A DNA stretch of 64,000 bases, taken from NCBI GenBank assembly GCA_916048095.2, contig OU696584.1, forward strand, positions 5,049,849-5,113,848, in the 5' to 3' direction. Under the pieces are notes generated by a model. It worked only from the letters and a program-made list of their open reading frames with translations. It ran no database searches and was not told where the DNA came from. This DNA is from Sacculina carcini. Its lineage: Eukaryota; Arthropoda; Thecostraca; Sacculinidae. A program made the position numbers and the translations under genes. Below, piece after piece: positions 40,279 to 50,829 of the stretch. How positions within the stretch are numbered: position 1 is the first letter of the stretch; each line of letters starts with the position of its first letter.

Positions 40279-42040
40279 TATTTGGATGCTACCGGTGACT
40301 TACAAACGCAAAGCTCAGCAATCGTGAAGGCTTCCCACGAGGTCGCCTTTCAAGTTGCCAAAACGAATAATCCCCACACGATCGCGGAAAATCTCGTCAA
40401 CCCATGCCTGCTAGCATGCACGAAGCTGGTGCTGGGAGAATCCGCCTGTGAAAAAATGAAAAGATCTCTATGTCGAACGACAGGATTCGGAGCAGAACTG
40501 ACTATTTGGCCATGGACATGCAGGAGCAGCTGCTCGTCAAGATTTGTGAGTCACCGGTTTTTCCATTCAACTTGACGAGTCAACGGACGTTGCAAATCTG
40601 TCACAACTCATCGTCTTGGTCCGATACGGCCATGAACGAGCCCTTGAGGAGGACTTCCTGTAATGCCAACCGGTTACCCAGACCACCCAGGCGGCGGACA
40701 TCATGCAGCTGTTGTCTGAGTTATTGGAAGAGATTCATCTGGATTGGAATCGCATGATTGGGGTCTGCACTGATGGTGCTCCTGCAATGATGGGCGCAGG
40801 ATCTGGACTGGCTGCCCTGATCAAGAACAAGAATCCACTGATTCAATTCACTCACTGTGCTGTTCACCGGCAGTCACTCGCATTAAAGACACCCCCGAAG
40901 GCCCTTAAGCAGAGTCTGCCAGCACTAATCAAAGCTGTAAACTACGTGAAAGGGTCGGCACTCAATACGAGGCAGTTTCGTCGTCTGTGCGAGGATCTGG
41001 AAGCGAGACACAGTGTTCTGTTATTCCACAACCAAGTACGATGGCTGTCGAAAGGCTACATGCTCCAGCGCGTCTTTGGCTTGTTGGACGAGATCCTGCT
41101 CTTCCTCGAGGAACAAGGGAAAGTCGTTCTCCTGAATCAGTTGAAAGCGGATAATTCCCACCTTCACCTGGCGTACCTCACCGACATGTTTGGGTCCCTC
41201 AATGAGTTTAAAATCAAAATGCAGGAGAAGAACATGAACATTTTGGTTCAAGACGACAAGATCAGAGACTTCGTGAACTGGACCTCTGGAAAGGACGCAT
41301 TCAACGGGGAAACTTGGCTTCCTTCAGTGCGATCTCAGCTTGCCTTGGAGATGAGAACCTTACTAAAGAAGTGCTTCAGGACATCAAGTCCCACCTCTCC
41401 AATTTGAAGACGGACTTCATCCGGTACTTTTCTCAAGTAAGGGATGATGTGATACCTCTTCATGAAATAATTCGGGATCAATCCACGTGTAATGATGAGA
41501 CTGTGGACGACGGGTACCAGGAGGAGCTCTTGGATCTTCAAGCAGATGGATGTGCCAAAGATGCGTTCAAGACATTGGATCTCGAAACCTTCTGGATGTC
41601 TTCACCGTACGAAAAGGCTGCGAAGATTGCCCCAGATGTTCTGGTACAGTTCTCCACAACCTACCTCTGTGAAGTCGGCTTCTCTGCGCTGGTGAGCGTT
41701 AAAACGAAGGCTCGAAACAAAATCCAAGTAGAAGCGAGTCTTCGCTGTGCACTAAGCAATACCAAACCCGACATCGAAAAGCTGACGAGGAAGAAACAGG
41801 GGCAAGTTTCCCACTGATTAACTGCTTGGGTGATAACCAAACTGGCGGCTATTGATCTGCAGAGCTTCTTTTGTTCTGTTGAATTTCTGGCAACGAATAA
41901 AATTTGGTGTTTTATAGTAAGAATTTTGTACATTTTGGCAGTTGGGAGTAGGGGGTTGAGGAATTGAAAATGAAGAGGGAAATGGTTCTTAGGGCTGACG
42001 CGTAAGGGGGAAATGGAAGCCAAAAGGCTAAGAACCGCTG
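40279..42040 (+). mobile_element. hAT transposon remnant (right part)
   Basis: It starts abruptly at the RT break and ends with the right terminal repeat AGAACCGCTG (reverse complement CAGCGGTTCTTAGCC). This is the same hAT end type as the MITE at 36,301. The left end and N-terminal coding part are missing. Confidence 0.75.
40285..41817 (+). pseudogene. hAT transposase, ZBED5/SCAND3-like, N-terminus missing
   Basis: Pieces in four frames follow each other: AIVKASHEVAFQVAKTNNPH and LVNPCLLACTKLVLG, MSNDRIRSRTDYLAMDMQEQ, then 40703-41407 with IGVCTDGAPAMMGAGSGL (catalytic region), CAVHRQSLALK, WLSKGYMLQRVFGLLDEILL, and 41321-41817 with KTLDLETFWMSSPYEKAA and CEVGFSALVSVKTKARN (the C-terminal dimerisation region). 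This is the ZBED5/SCAND3-type hAT family. The BED finger and first Asp region are absent or damaged, and three frameshifts are visible. Confidence 0.85.
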
Positions 42041-42598
42041 ATCTAATAGAACACGTTACAGACAATTTTGTTTTCACAATGTAGGAGCAGGCACGTGGAA
42101 TAGAAACGACAAGAGAAAAAAAGGATACTCAAATTACATTTATTAAAGAGAAATATTACATCATGGCTCTTAGATTGAGAAGTATAAAGTCCATTTGATT
42201 CGTCTATTAATCGTAATAATTGGCAGATTAATATTGCCGTCGGATGTGTCCACGTGTACATGAGCGAATTGTGTAGATATATTGCGAGCATGTGTGCATG
42301 AGTATATTGCGTATGTAAAGCGTCTGGATATAGTGTGAGTATGGATATAGTATGTATGCAGGGGTACATTGTGTGTGTGTGTGTGTGTGTAAGCTATGTA
42401 GATATATTGTGAGCATGTGTAGATATATTGTGAGTACGTGTAGATGCATGTGTGCATGAGAACATTGTGTCTGTATTACACGACGTTATAATGTGTAGGG
42501 TGTGTGTCTAATGAAGAAAAATTATCTTGGTGTTATCAATGCTGGATTGATATTTCCATTAAATTATATATTGTTATATTTATTGTACTTGCGCGTTT

Positions 42599-42600
<2 letters not shown>
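42041..42600. other. Non-coding stretch with TGTGTAGATATATTG repeats
   Basis: From 42,270 to 42,460 short degenerate repeats of GTAGATATATTGTGAGCATG and (GT)n occur. Open frames are repeats of Tyr/Thr/His. No gene is seen. Confidence 0.55.
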
Positions 42601-42601
<1 letters not shown>

Positions 42602-42670
<69 letters not shown>

Positions 42671-42700
42671 TGTGTCTGAAGAAGTTCAACTTCATCTTAT

Positions 42701-42778
<78 letters not shown>
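42602..42778. repeat. Two long (TA)n tracts
   Basis: (AT)n runs at 42,602-42,668 and 42,706-42,778 are separated by a 37-bp unique spacer. They lie at the outer left edge of the composite family. Confidence 0.95.
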
Positions 42779-42781
<3 letters not shown>

Positions 42782-42879
42782 ATATATATAAAAGAGATCC
42801 ACTGTCTGTGTGTTTGTCTGTCCCACCCTCCTTGGTCACATTTTCAGCAAGCTGCTACTCGGTAACCACTTAGTGTACC

Positions 42880-44160
42880 CGCCAACAATTTATAACATTA
42901 CGTTGGAAATTTTCTTGTCTACACGATAGGATAAATTTTAAATTTTAAAAATAAAACCAAAAAAAGTTATCGCGGTGAAAAGACAAAATGAACCCTGAAA
43001 TATGCGAAAATTTTGGTCAATATTCCTACATCTACTCCTCATAAACCAGAAATGGTACAGCCAAACAGATTATACCACTGTATAGAAAATTTTCTGTTCT
43101 ACGAGATAGGTTATAATTCATATCCAAAAATAGAACATAAAAGATGTAAACATGACAAAATTTCAATCTATATTCAAAATTATATTTAAACTCCACGCGT
43201 CCGATTTTCTATACTTTTTTCTCTATGTATCAAAAACTAATTATCACACATCTAAATAAATAATACCATCATGCTGGGAATTTTGTTTGCTACAACACGG
43301 TATAATTTTTAATTTTCCAAAGTGTATTAAAAAAAGTTACGGCGGTGTGAAGTCAAAATGACAAAGTCAAAAAGGCAAAATTAGCACTAAAAACGCGAAT
43401 ATTTTGGTCAATATTCCCCTATCTATTCCTCATAAACCAGCAGAGTTACAGCTATAAAAATTATACTATTGTGTAGAGAATTTTGTTTTCTACAAGAAAT
43501 ATTTTAATTTATACCCACAAATGATACCAAAAACGAAAAATTGGCAAAATTCTCAAATACATCCAAAATTACACTTGAACACCGGGCGACTAAAATTAAT
43601 TCATTTTTCTACTATTTCGCAGTAACTATTTGTTACACATAAAAATAAATTATACCATTGCGCTGGAAGTCTTATTGTCTACAATACGGTATAATTTTGT
43701 ATTTTCCAAAGTGTATCTGAAGGCAGTTACGGCGGTGTAAATTCAAAAGGAAATATTGCCAATTTGACAACTATTATGCGCACTTGCGATTACACAGGAA
43801 TATACTACTGTGTAGATAATTTTGTGTTCTACAAGATAAGCTATAATTTATACCCAAAAAAGATACAAAAAACGTGTAAAATTGGCAAAATTCTCAAATA
43901 CATCCAAAATTACACTTGAACACCGGGAGACTAAAATTAATTAATTTTTTACTATTTATCAGTAACTATTTGTTATACATGAAAATAAATTATACCATCG
44001 TGCTAGAAATGTTGTTTTCTACAATACGGTATAATTTGTAATTTTCCAAAGGGTATCTGAAGGAAGTTACGGCGGTGTAAAGTCAAAAGGACATATTGCC
44101 AATTTGACAGCTATTAAGCGCACTTGCGATTACACAGGAATATACACCGAATAAATTTCA
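42880..44160. repeat. Tandem 340-390-bp repeats, left set
   Basis: Phrases such as GGTCAATATTCC followed by CTCATAAACC, ACGGCGGTGTAAAGTCAAAAGG-type stretches, and AATTATACCATCGTGCT recur about every 340-390 bp (for example 43,260, 43,650, 43,990). The right set is the reverse complement. Confidence 0.85.
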
Positions 44161-44166
44161 CTGAAA

Positions 44167-44231
44167 CCCAATCACAGTTAAGAATGCATCATATTATCTC
44201 CAAGCATGGATGGTGTGGTTTTTTTGCGTAC
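44167..44231 (+). repeat. 65-bp direct repeat, copy 1
   Basis: It runs from CCCAATCACAGTTAAG to TTTTTTTGCGTAC and is identical to 45047-45111. The two copies bracket the left arm of the palindrome. Confidence 0.9.
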
Positions 44232-44256
44232 CCAATATAACCTGACCAATATTTTT

Positions 44257-46350
44257 AAAACCCAATATAACCTGAGTCAAACCTACCCAACCCAACCCAA
44301 ACATTCAATCTTGACCGCTCTCAGCCTAGTCTGAGGTGATTTAACTTATTAGTTTGAGATCACAAAATATACTGATGCGATCATAATTTGTAATCAGAAG
44401 ACTGAGATTATCTACCCCAGGGGTCCCAAACACGCGGCCCACCAATACTTTTCTCTCAACCCGCAAATATAGTATCGGGACCAAACTGTAAGGCAGCTAA
44501 ATTCACATTTGTTGCATAATGCGATATAATTATACACCATTATCATAGTATCTCATAATTCCCGGTTAATGCTTCCACTAATGCATCATATTCATACAGT
44601 TGTTATTTTTTGTATTACACCGATATTACAGCCCTTGATATTACAGCCGATATTATATTATGCAATCTATATTCTGCTACGTATTATTCCAAATACATAT
44701 ATCATCAGATCGCAAAATATATTTAAAGGTTCACATCATTCTCCAAAATCATTTGCTTAAGAGCTATTCTACTTTTATCGCTAGAATATTTACTGCTAGC
44801 AAAATATCATATACCTCGCTATCATTTAAACCCACTATTTATAGATACATTTAATTCGCCCGTCGTGCGGAACAGTTCATAAAATATAATTAATATTCAA
44901 TTCATAAAAAATTTGTGCAAATTGAAAAAGAAAAACGAACCCACAGGAAAGTTATAGCTAATATAAAAGTCTAAATGTGAAATTTATGTTTCAATTTAGA
45001 AAACATGTTTTTCCACAACCCGCCTCATATTTAGTATATTCGTAAGCCCAATCACAGTTAAGAATGCATCATATTATCTCCAAGCATGGATGGTGTGGTT
45101 TTTTTGCGTACAGTTTAATTAATGCTACACTATACTTAATAGAAAGTCTTTATTGTCCTCAATATTTACACATCAAATGTTCCGCACGACGGGCGGGTAA
45201 AATTCTACTTGGAACAAAGTAAGCTACTGAATTTTACTGTGTAATTTAATTGGTTTAATTTCAAGTTGCATACGCTTCAGTTGCATAAGGATACAAGTTG
45301 TAATATCATGCAATGCCAAGTATATGCATATGCTGTTTTAGAGGAAGCATTAATCTGGAATTATAGAGATGTTTCATTGTTTTGATAGTGTTACACGTCT
45401 GAATTACTACACACGAAGGACGGGTGTGAATTTGAGTAGTGTTGAGGGAAAAACATCGTCAATAATTAAAACAAGAATTTACAAATTTGACCTTTCTATT
45501 GGTCGTTTTTCATCAATTTTATTTGTGTTTGTTTCGTGTTTGAGTTCTGAATTATTCCGCACGACGGGCAGCTTTAAATATGAGGCGGGTTGTGGAAAAA
45601 CATATTTTCTAAATTGAACCATAAATTCCACATTTAGACTTTTATATTAGCTATAACTTTCCTGTGGGTTCGTTTTTCTTTTTCAATTTGCACTAATTTT
45701 TTATGAATTGAATATTAATTATATTTTATGAACTGTTCCGCACGACGGGCGAATTAAATGTATCTATAAATAGTGGGTTTAAATGATAGCGAGGTATATG
45801 ATATTTTGCTAGCAGTAAATATTCTAGCGATAAGAGTAGAATAGCTCTTAAGCAAATGATTTTGGAGAATGATGTGAACCTTTAAATATATTTTGCGATC
45901 TGATGATATATGTATTTGGAATAATACGTAGCAGAATATAGATGCATAATATAATATCGGCTGTAATATCAAGGGCTGTAATATCGGTGTAATACAAAAA
46001 ATAACAACTGTATGAATATGATGCATTAGTGGAAGCATTAACCGGGAATTATGAGATACTATGATAATGGTGTATAATTATATCGCATTATGCAACAAAT
46101 GTGAATTTAGCTGCCTTACAGTTTGGTCCCGATACTATATTGGCGGGTTGAGAGAAAAGTATTGGTGGGCCGCGTGTTTGGGACCCCTGGGGTAGATAAT
46201 CTCAGTCTTCTGATTACAAATTATGATCGCATCAGTATATTTTGTGATCACAAACTAATAAGTTAAATCACCTCAGACTAGGCTGAGAGCGGTCAAGATT
46301 GAATGTTTGGGTTGGGTTGGGTAGGTTTGACTCAGGTTATATTGGGTTTT
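44257..46350. repeat. Large palindrome with 780-bp arms and hAT-type ends inside
   Basis: 44257-45036 is a near-perfect reverse complement of 45576-46350, with a loop of about 540 bp. The arms include CAGGGGTCCCAAACACGCGG at 44418 and its inverse ending at 46189, which is a hAT-type terminal repeat. The sequence outside these ends (44257-44417 and 46190-46350) is inverted too, so this is an inverted duplication and not a simple insertion. The arms carry identical chance ORFs. Confidence 0.88.
45047..45111 (+). repeat. 65-bp direct repeat, copy 2
   Basis: Identical to 44167-44231. It lies just inside the left palindrome arm, in the loop. Confidence 0.9.
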
Positions 46351-46745
46351 AATGATAGCGGAAAATATATAAATTTGAACAATAAATATTATAGCGGTAA
46401 AAGCGAAATAGTACTTAAGCAAATGATATTGGGGAATGATGTTAAGTAATAAATATAGTTTGGAAACATTCTGATGAAAAGATTTCATCATCTTTCATTG
46501 TTTGTTTCGTGTTTGTGTTCTGAATTATACCACACGACGGGCAGATTTATATATCAGGCGGGTTGAGGGATAATATTTGTCAAAATAAGAACAAAAATAT
46601 TCACATTTAGACTTTTCTATTGGTTAAGATATTTATAGGTTACATTTTTTGGTTTTCAATTTGTATTCATTATATTTTATGGATTTGATATGAATTTTAT
46701 TGTATGAATTGTACCGCACGACGGGTGGGTTTAAAAAAGTGTTTT
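45112..46745. repeat. 183-bp GC-box repeats, left set
   Basis: The box CCGCACGACGGGCGGGTTTA (or a variant) occurs at about 45,182, 45,557, 45,740, 46,530 and 46,714. Adjacent boxes are about 183-186 bp apart and the sequence between is AT-rich. The right arm of the palindrome lies within this block. Confidence 0.8.
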
Positions 46746-47084
46746 ATTATTATTATTATTATTATTATTAATTACAGGCAAATCCAGTAGCATGGGAATA
46801 GTGCTAGCACTATTACCACCCTAAGGTGGCCCCATGTACCGGAAGCGCCCAAAAGATTCAGAGAGAAAAAGAGTTCGAAGAGAAAAAAGTCTAGAAAGAG
46901 AGTTGGAAAGAAAATAATAAATAAATAACAATAAATAATAAACCATCATCCGATAACAATCCATAATGTCACTCCGCCCACGTTCCTCAATAAATAATAA
47001 CAATCAACAATAAATATGTGATTCATTAAAAAACAACCATCAATAAATAAGAATGAATATTAATAAATAAGTAATAAATAACAA

Positions 47085-50000
47085 TCAAGAACAATACATA
47101 TGATTCAAAAAAGAAACATCCAACAATAAATATAAATATGATTCAATAAGTAACAACAACACAAATAAATATGATTCAATAAACAATAACACCAATGAAT
47201 ATGACTCAATAAACAACAACAACAATAAATATGATTCAATAAACAGCAACAACAATAAATATGATTCAATAAACAACAACAACAATAAAAATGATTCAAT
47301 AAAAAGCAACAACAATAAATATGATTCAATACACAACAACAACAATAAATATGACTCAATAAACAGCAACAACAATAAATATGATTCAATAAACAACAAC
47401 AGCCAACACTGAGTAAAAGTATAATTTAATAAATAACAACAACCAATAATAAATAGTAATAAATAGAGAGTAAAGTAGGAATAAATATAAATAAATAAAA
47501 AATATATAACAATAAGCATGAATATATAACAATAAATATGAATAAACATACAATTAATAAGACTCAACAGTCTATTCCGCTCTTTCAGTAGCATTTCATT
47601 TACTTTGGCCTTGAATTTGTTCAAATTGTTCTGCGAGAAAGCCTCCTCCTTCAACGTGTTCCAAGTAGACACAGTGGCCGGAAGAAAGCAACGTTGGAAT
47701 TGGTTTGTACGACAACGAATTGGAGCCATGCACTGGGAATGCTGTTTGGATGTAAGCCGTGTGCTTCTTGCTGCCACGAAATCATCAGGAATTGACTTGC
47801 TCATCGGATGATGGTCGTTGTGCTTGATCTTGTACAGCATGCACACGCTGCTGACCTTTCGACGATGGCAAAGATCACCAAGAACCAAGTCACCACAGAG
47901 GAACTTGCAAGTTCTAACAACTCTGTTGATGAGATTGAGGTGACAATCCGCAGCAGAAGACCACACGGGGGCGCAGTACTCCAGAATTGGCAAAATGAAA
48001 CAGCGAAAACAACTTTTTGAGATTGTGCTGCTACCGAACATCCGATATGCCTTTCTTATAATTCCCAGTTTCCGCGATGCCGAACAAACTAGCTTCCGAA
48101 TGTGACTCTCAAACGTGAGCTTTGAGTCTACATGTACTCCCAATATTTTGAGCTCATCACACACGTTGAGTTGGGCGTCATTTATGAGGATAGCTCCATG
48201 TGAAGGCTGAACGGTACGTGACCTAGAAACCAACAAGCATTTAGATTTGGAAGTGTTCAGCATCATATTCCACATCTCACACCACTTCAGGACGCTGCTG
48301 AGATCGTCGTTGACCGTTTGACGCACCTGTGGTCTGTCCGAAGGAGATGAAATTACAGCCATCAAGGTGATATCATCAGCATATCCATATACAGGGTTGC
48401 GTGTGGTTGTGTACAGGTCAGCGGTGTAAATGTTGAACAAAATAGGACCCAACACACGTCCCTGCGGGACACCGGACGCAATGCTCTGCCAGCCACTGTA
48501 TGCTCCATCGATGGCAACACGTTGTACGCGATTGGATAGAAATTGATGCAAAACACTTAGCAAACGGCCGCCGACTCCAATCTTTCTCAGTTTTTGCAAC
48601 AAGCCCTGGTGGCTCACACGGTCAAATGCTGCCGAGAAATCCAACTGCACAATCCAGGCTTCACTGCCTTTGTCTAGCACTTGCTGGAGCTCATGCGTGA
48701 TAGTAAGCAGAGCGTCAGTCGTGCTGAGTTTTTTGCGGTATGCAAATTGGTTTTCCGACAGCAGATTGTTGCTCTCCAGGTACTTGGACAGTCTGGAAGA
48801 TATCAAGTGCTCGAATATTTTGGACAGAATCGGCGTAATTGATATTGGCCGGTAGTTTGCAACATCAGCTGAATTGGTTCCTTTTGGTATGGGCGTGATA
48901 CTCGCAACCCGCAAACATGATGGAAACGAACCAGTCTTCATCAAGCGCCTGAAAAGAGCACTGAGCTTCGGAGCTAGAGTATCTGCCGTGCTCTTGAAAA
49001 ATAGCGGAAACATATTCAGAGGGTCTGTTCCTCCGTGGGCATCAAGGTCTTTCATGAGATTCGCCACTTCTTTTGATCGGAAGGCAATGCCTTTGATTTT
49101 CGGGGCCAGGACAGATGAATCGTCAGACGGAATGGACCCTTGACATTGCTTGGTATTGAAGTAATCCATAAGCAACTCTGCCTTCTCTGTTGGGTTGATT
49201 TTGAGCTCACCGTTCGCTGAAAATAAAGGAGGGACAGACAGGTCATGTCCAAACACTGACGATTTCAACGTTGACCACCATTTGTGGGCGTCATTGGCAG
49301 ATGTTAGTTTTTCCGCAAGTTTCTTTGAGTGACGTGTTTCCGCTTCTGAATACACATGCTCAGCATGCCGTCTGGCCTCAGTGTAGACATTCCATGAATC
49401 GGCTGAGCGTGATTGGAGCCACTTGTGGTAAGCCTCCTGCTTGGATTCACGTGCGCTACGACATTCGTTGGTGAACCAGGCTTTGTCATCAGAGCGAAAA
49501 CGTAGTTTTTTAGTAGGCACTCTCCTTGAGATGACATCGGTAATGTATTTGTTCAATGCATCGATGGGGCATTCCTTCTGCTGCAGATTTGAAACTTTAA
49601 TTGCTTTCAATTCATCATTCACCTTCACCCAGTCAACATTGTTCTTCATGTGCACGAGCCTTGAAATCGTGTAAGGAGAAACCTTCTGTCTCAATGTCAA
49701 CTTCACGGACAGCGACGAGTGATCTGAACTTCCTATTGGAGCTTCCACGTTTACACTCACGATATCTGAGACGTCTGTCATAACCAAGTCCAAACAGTTT
49801 CCCGCTTGATGTGTGGGACCGGACACCATTTGGGAGCAGCCAGAAATGTTGCAGAAATCATATGCTGCTCTACCATGAGCGTCTGTAGGAGATGTCGACA
49901 AGAGCCACTCACTGTGATGGGCGTTCATGTCTCCCACAAATACAAATGCTGACTTGGTGTCCTTCTCCTGAATTGTTGACATGGCTGACAAGAGACATTC

Positions 50001-50195
50001 GTAGATAGAGTCGTTACTGTCTGGATTTCGGTAGGCTCCAAAGATGTAAAAATTCATCAAGGCGGTGTTGACACGCAGCAGCATAAATTCATGACAAGTG
50101 CAGTCGTGAGCTGTAATTCTCGTTGCTGAAAAGCCTTTGCGTACGTACACTGCCATGCCACGCCGCCTGTTTTTTGAGTCACGTTTGATTAGCAA
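47085..50195 (-). CDS. Jockey/BS-like endonuclease (partial) and reverse transcriptase
   Basis: The frame is open for 1036 codons with no frameshift, although its real start is lost by 5' truncation. The endonuclease has FVFVGDMNAHHSEWL and GSSDHSSLSV. RT has ANYRPISITP, SENQFAYRKKLSTTDALLTI, IVQLDFSAAFDRVSH (first Asp), SGVPQGRVLGPILFNIY (Ser of PQGS is Arg) and VYGYADDITLM (catalytic DD). The C-terminal part (ILEYCAPVWSSAA, LGDLCHRRKVS, STWNTLKEEAF) is typical of jockey/BS-like elements common in crustaceans. After KVNEMLL the frame runs on for about 125 residues into 3' UTR minisatellite, giving FIESYLLLLL repeats. The copy at 26,405 stops at this place. Confidence 0.9.
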   Translation of the reverse strand: MLIKRDSKNRRRGMAVYVRKGFSATRITAHDCTCHEFMLLRVNTALMNFYIFGAYRNPDSNDSIYECLLSAMSTIQEKDTKSAFVFVGDMNAHHSEWLLSTSPTDAHGRAAYDFCNISGCSQMVSGPTHQAGNCLDLVMTDVSDIVSVNVEAPIGSSDHSSLSVKLTLRQKVSPYTISRLVHMKNNVDWVKVNDELKAIKVSNLQQKECPIDALNKYITDVISRRVPTKKLRFRSDDKAWFTNECRSARESKQEAYHKWLQSRSADSWNVYTEARRHAEHVYSEAETRHSKKLAEKLTSANDAHKWWSTLKSSVFGHDLSVPPLFSANGELKINPTEKAELLMDYFNTKQCQGSIPSDDSSVLAPKIKGIAFRSKEVANLMKDLDAHGGTDPLNMFPLFFKSTADTLAPKLSALFRRLMKTGSFPSCLRVASITPIPKGTNSADVANYRPISITPILSKIFEHLISSRLSKYLESNNLLSENQFAYRKKLSTTDALLTITHELQQVLDKGSEAWIVQLDFSAAFDRVSHQGLLQKLRKIGVGGRLLSVLHQFLSNRVQRVAIDGAYSGWQSIASGVPQGRVLGPILFNIYTADLYTTTRNPVYGYADDITLMAVISSPSDRPQVRQTVNDDLSSVLKWCEMWNMMLNTSKSKCLLVSRSRTVQPSHGAILINDAQLNVCDELKILGVHVDSKLTFESHIRKLVCSASRKLGIIRKAYRMFGSSTISKSCFRCFILPILEYCAPVWSSAADCHLNLINRVVRTCKFLCGDLVLGDLCHRRKVSSVCMLYKIKHNDHHPMSKSIPDDFVAARSTRLTSKQHSQCMAPIRCRTNQFQRCFLPATVSTWNTLKEEAFSQNNLNKFKAKVNEMLLKERNRLLSLINCMFIHIYCYIFMLIVIYFLFIYIYSYFTLYLLLFIIGCCYLLNYTFTQCWLLLFIESYLLLLLFIESYLLLLLCIESYLLLLLFIESFLLLLLFIESYLLLLLFIESYLLLLLFIESYSLVLLFIESYLFVLLLLIESYLYLLLDVSFLNHMYCS
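47150..47400. repeat. 30-bp minisatellite in the 3' UTR
   Basis: Units like AACAATAAATATGATTCAAT are repeated about eight times, with a period of 30 bp. The family also has this minisatellite at 61,100-61,500 and 52,557-52,740. Confidence 0.9.
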
Positions 50196-50201
50196 TGTTT
50201 T

Positions 50202-50800
50202 AGATCATTTTTTCAAATATTTCATTTGAAAAAAAAAATTTAAAATAAAAATGTTCCGCGTGCAGCAACTGTAGACAATAGAACGTTCAATTTTCCCTGT
50301 AGAATTAATCCATACTCAAAACCAATGGATTTGACTTCAAATATGAATTTTATTGTATGAATTATTCCGCACGACGGGCGGGTTTAAAAAAGGTGTTTCC
50401 ATTTTTTAGTTCATTTTTTTCAAATGGTTCACTTAGAAAAAGTATTTTTTTACAAATAAAAATGTTCCGCGGCCAGCAACTATAGACAATAGAACGTTCA
50501 ATTTACCCTGTAGAATTGATCCATACACAAAACCAATGGATTTGACTTCAAGATCCAGAACGGATCGTGTTCGAGTTCTGAATTATTCAGCACGACGGGC
50601 GGGTTTAAAAATGACTCAGGCGGACTGAGGGGAAATATTTTGTCGAAATAAAAATAATTAAACTTATAATTTTCAATTAATTAATATTTTTATGAGTGTA
50701 CCCTATTTCATTTTTATTTTTTCATATTTTTTTACGAATTGAATATGAATTTCATGTTATGAATTGCTCCGCACAACGGGCGGGTTTTAATGCTATATAT
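50202..50800. repeat. 183-bp GC-box repeats, right set
   Basis: Boxes lie at about 50,368, 50,587 and 50,767 (CCGCACGACGGGCGGGTTTA and variants). ATAAAAATGTTCCGCG and AATAGAACGTTCAATTT also recur twice (50,240-50,300 and 50,457-50,510). Confidence 0.85.
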
Positions 50801-50829
50801 ATACATAAAGAATATACTAAAGTACCCTT

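Larger units (their letters stand above)
46746..50195 (-). mobile_element. Jockey/BS-like non-LTR element, 5'-truncated
   Basis: The element on the - strand is flanked by TGTTTT (46740-46745 and 50196-50201), an exact 6-bp target duplication. The empty-site form of the flanks is seen at 50,380-50,430. It ends at the left with an (AAT)n tail and is truncated at its 5' end within the endonuclease. It is 3450 bp long and has one long open frame, so it is a fairly young copy. Confidence 0.9.

Noticed and set aside
42502-42873. Open frames with Tyr-Ile repeats
   Set aside because: These are translations of (TA)n tracts.
44569-46038. Two identical ORFs on opposite strands (about 63 and 94 residues)
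   Set aside because: They are the two arms of the palindrome, and the protein has no recognisable features. Their duplication reflects the DNA, not a gene pair.
44418-46189. Simple hAT insertion between the CAGGGGTCCC ends
   Set aside because: The sequence beyond the ends is itself inverted and repeated, and the flanking 8-mers are reverse complements of each other, not a direct duplication.
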